In this document: in pieces, positions 24,696-24,776 of the stretch
How positions within the stretch are numbered: the stretch's first letter is position 1
Layout: every line of letters starts with the position of its first letter
Source of the DNA: Anammoximicrobium sp964486845
GTDB taxonomy: Bacteria > Planctomycetota > Planctomycetia > Pirellulales > Pirellulaceae
Length of the DNA stretch: 24,776 nt
Direction of reading: 5' to 3'
Assembly: GCA_964486845.1 (NCBI GenBank)
Contig: CAZAQY010000110.1
Location: 1 to 24,776 of the forward strand
The notes under the pieces: model-generated
The model's database searches: none
Told to the model about the DNA's origin: nothing
The model's input: only the letters and a program-made list of their open reading frames with translations
Program-made: the position numbers and the translations under genes

Positions 24696-24730
24696 GTACT
24701 CCGTAGAGTTTTTGACAGACTTCGGAGTAC
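24696..24730. repeat. Inverted repeat GTACTCCG/CGGAGTAC
   Basis: Perfect 8-bp arms (24696-24703 and 24723-24730) are separated by 19 bp that include a TTTTTGAC run. It could be an operator, a terminus of a mobile element or a hairpin. It lies in about 240 bp of apparently non-coding sequence at the right edge, upstream of the PIN remnant. Confidence 0.35.
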
Positions 24731-24776
24731 TGAATTATGGATCATCGTTTGCTGCAGCAGGTGACTTTTTGGACGG

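Noticed and set aside
24537..24745. N-terminal extension of the PIN remnant frame as a real gene start
   Set aside because: The 70 residues before the PIN-like part (MIHNSVLRSLSKTLRS...) lack the catalytic first strand and any ribosome binding site, so they are probably non-coding.

Overview
The window is GC-rich bacterial DNA, almost certainly from a planctomycete (Pirellulales-like) chromosome. This rests on several features: an SHD1/TPR exported protein with a planctomycete-style Ig-like insert, a zinc-ribbon plus Pro/Ala-linker plus PQQ-propeller protein, paired DUF697 GTPases, a MoxR-DUF58-VWA cluster with a second large double-VWA protein, and short palindromes flanked by GTAG/CTAC. No rRNA, tRNA or CRISPR array was seen. 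Nearly everything is transcribed leftward (minus strand). The one clear exception is an aldo/keto reductase at 13408-14412.

Layout in the direction of transcription, right to left. (1) 23604-24530 is a scar of three gene fragments joined head to tail: the middle of a PIN-domain toxin, the N-terminal part of an Eco57I-like restriction-modification methylase, and the C-terminal part of a DprA/SLOG-like protein. (2) 21431-23395 encodes a zinc-ribbon/PQQ-propeller protein. (3) 18951-21266 encodes an exported SHD1-TPR-Cys-rich-Ig-TPR protein ending in a strong hairpin terminator. (4) 15617-18598 is a tightly overlapping three-gene operon: an excisionase-type HTH fused to a PTS EIIA domain, a degenerate double-receiver-like protein, and RimO. 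(5) 14428-15468 is a WYL-domain regulator convergent with the aldo/keto reductase. (6) 10215-13123 holds two translationally coupled DUF697-type GTPases, the first membrane-anchored. (7) 9255-9974 is a Cys/Trp-rich secreted protein with its own terminator. (8) 8193-9026 is a sugar-phosphate isomerase/epimerase-like TIM barrel and 6765-8123 an exported HEAT-repeat protein. (9) 119-6587 is a MoxR ATPase, DUF58, BatA-like VWA and double-VWA/GATase-like cluster, likely an envelope-associated chaperone/assembly system.

Between these genes lie notable small repeats: GTAG-bounded REP/REPIN-like palindromes (8152-8183, 9188-9234, 10185-10218, 15537-15584), heptamer microsatellites (4641-4724), a 16-bp tandem repeat (6728-6766), and a different 16-bp repeat present five times that ends in an inverted half-copy (18647-18745). 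Two stop codons, those of DUF58 and of the second GTPase, lie inside such repeats. The points most worth a second look are the mosaic scar at the right edge, the PTS/pseudo-receiver/RimO operon, and the repeat families.
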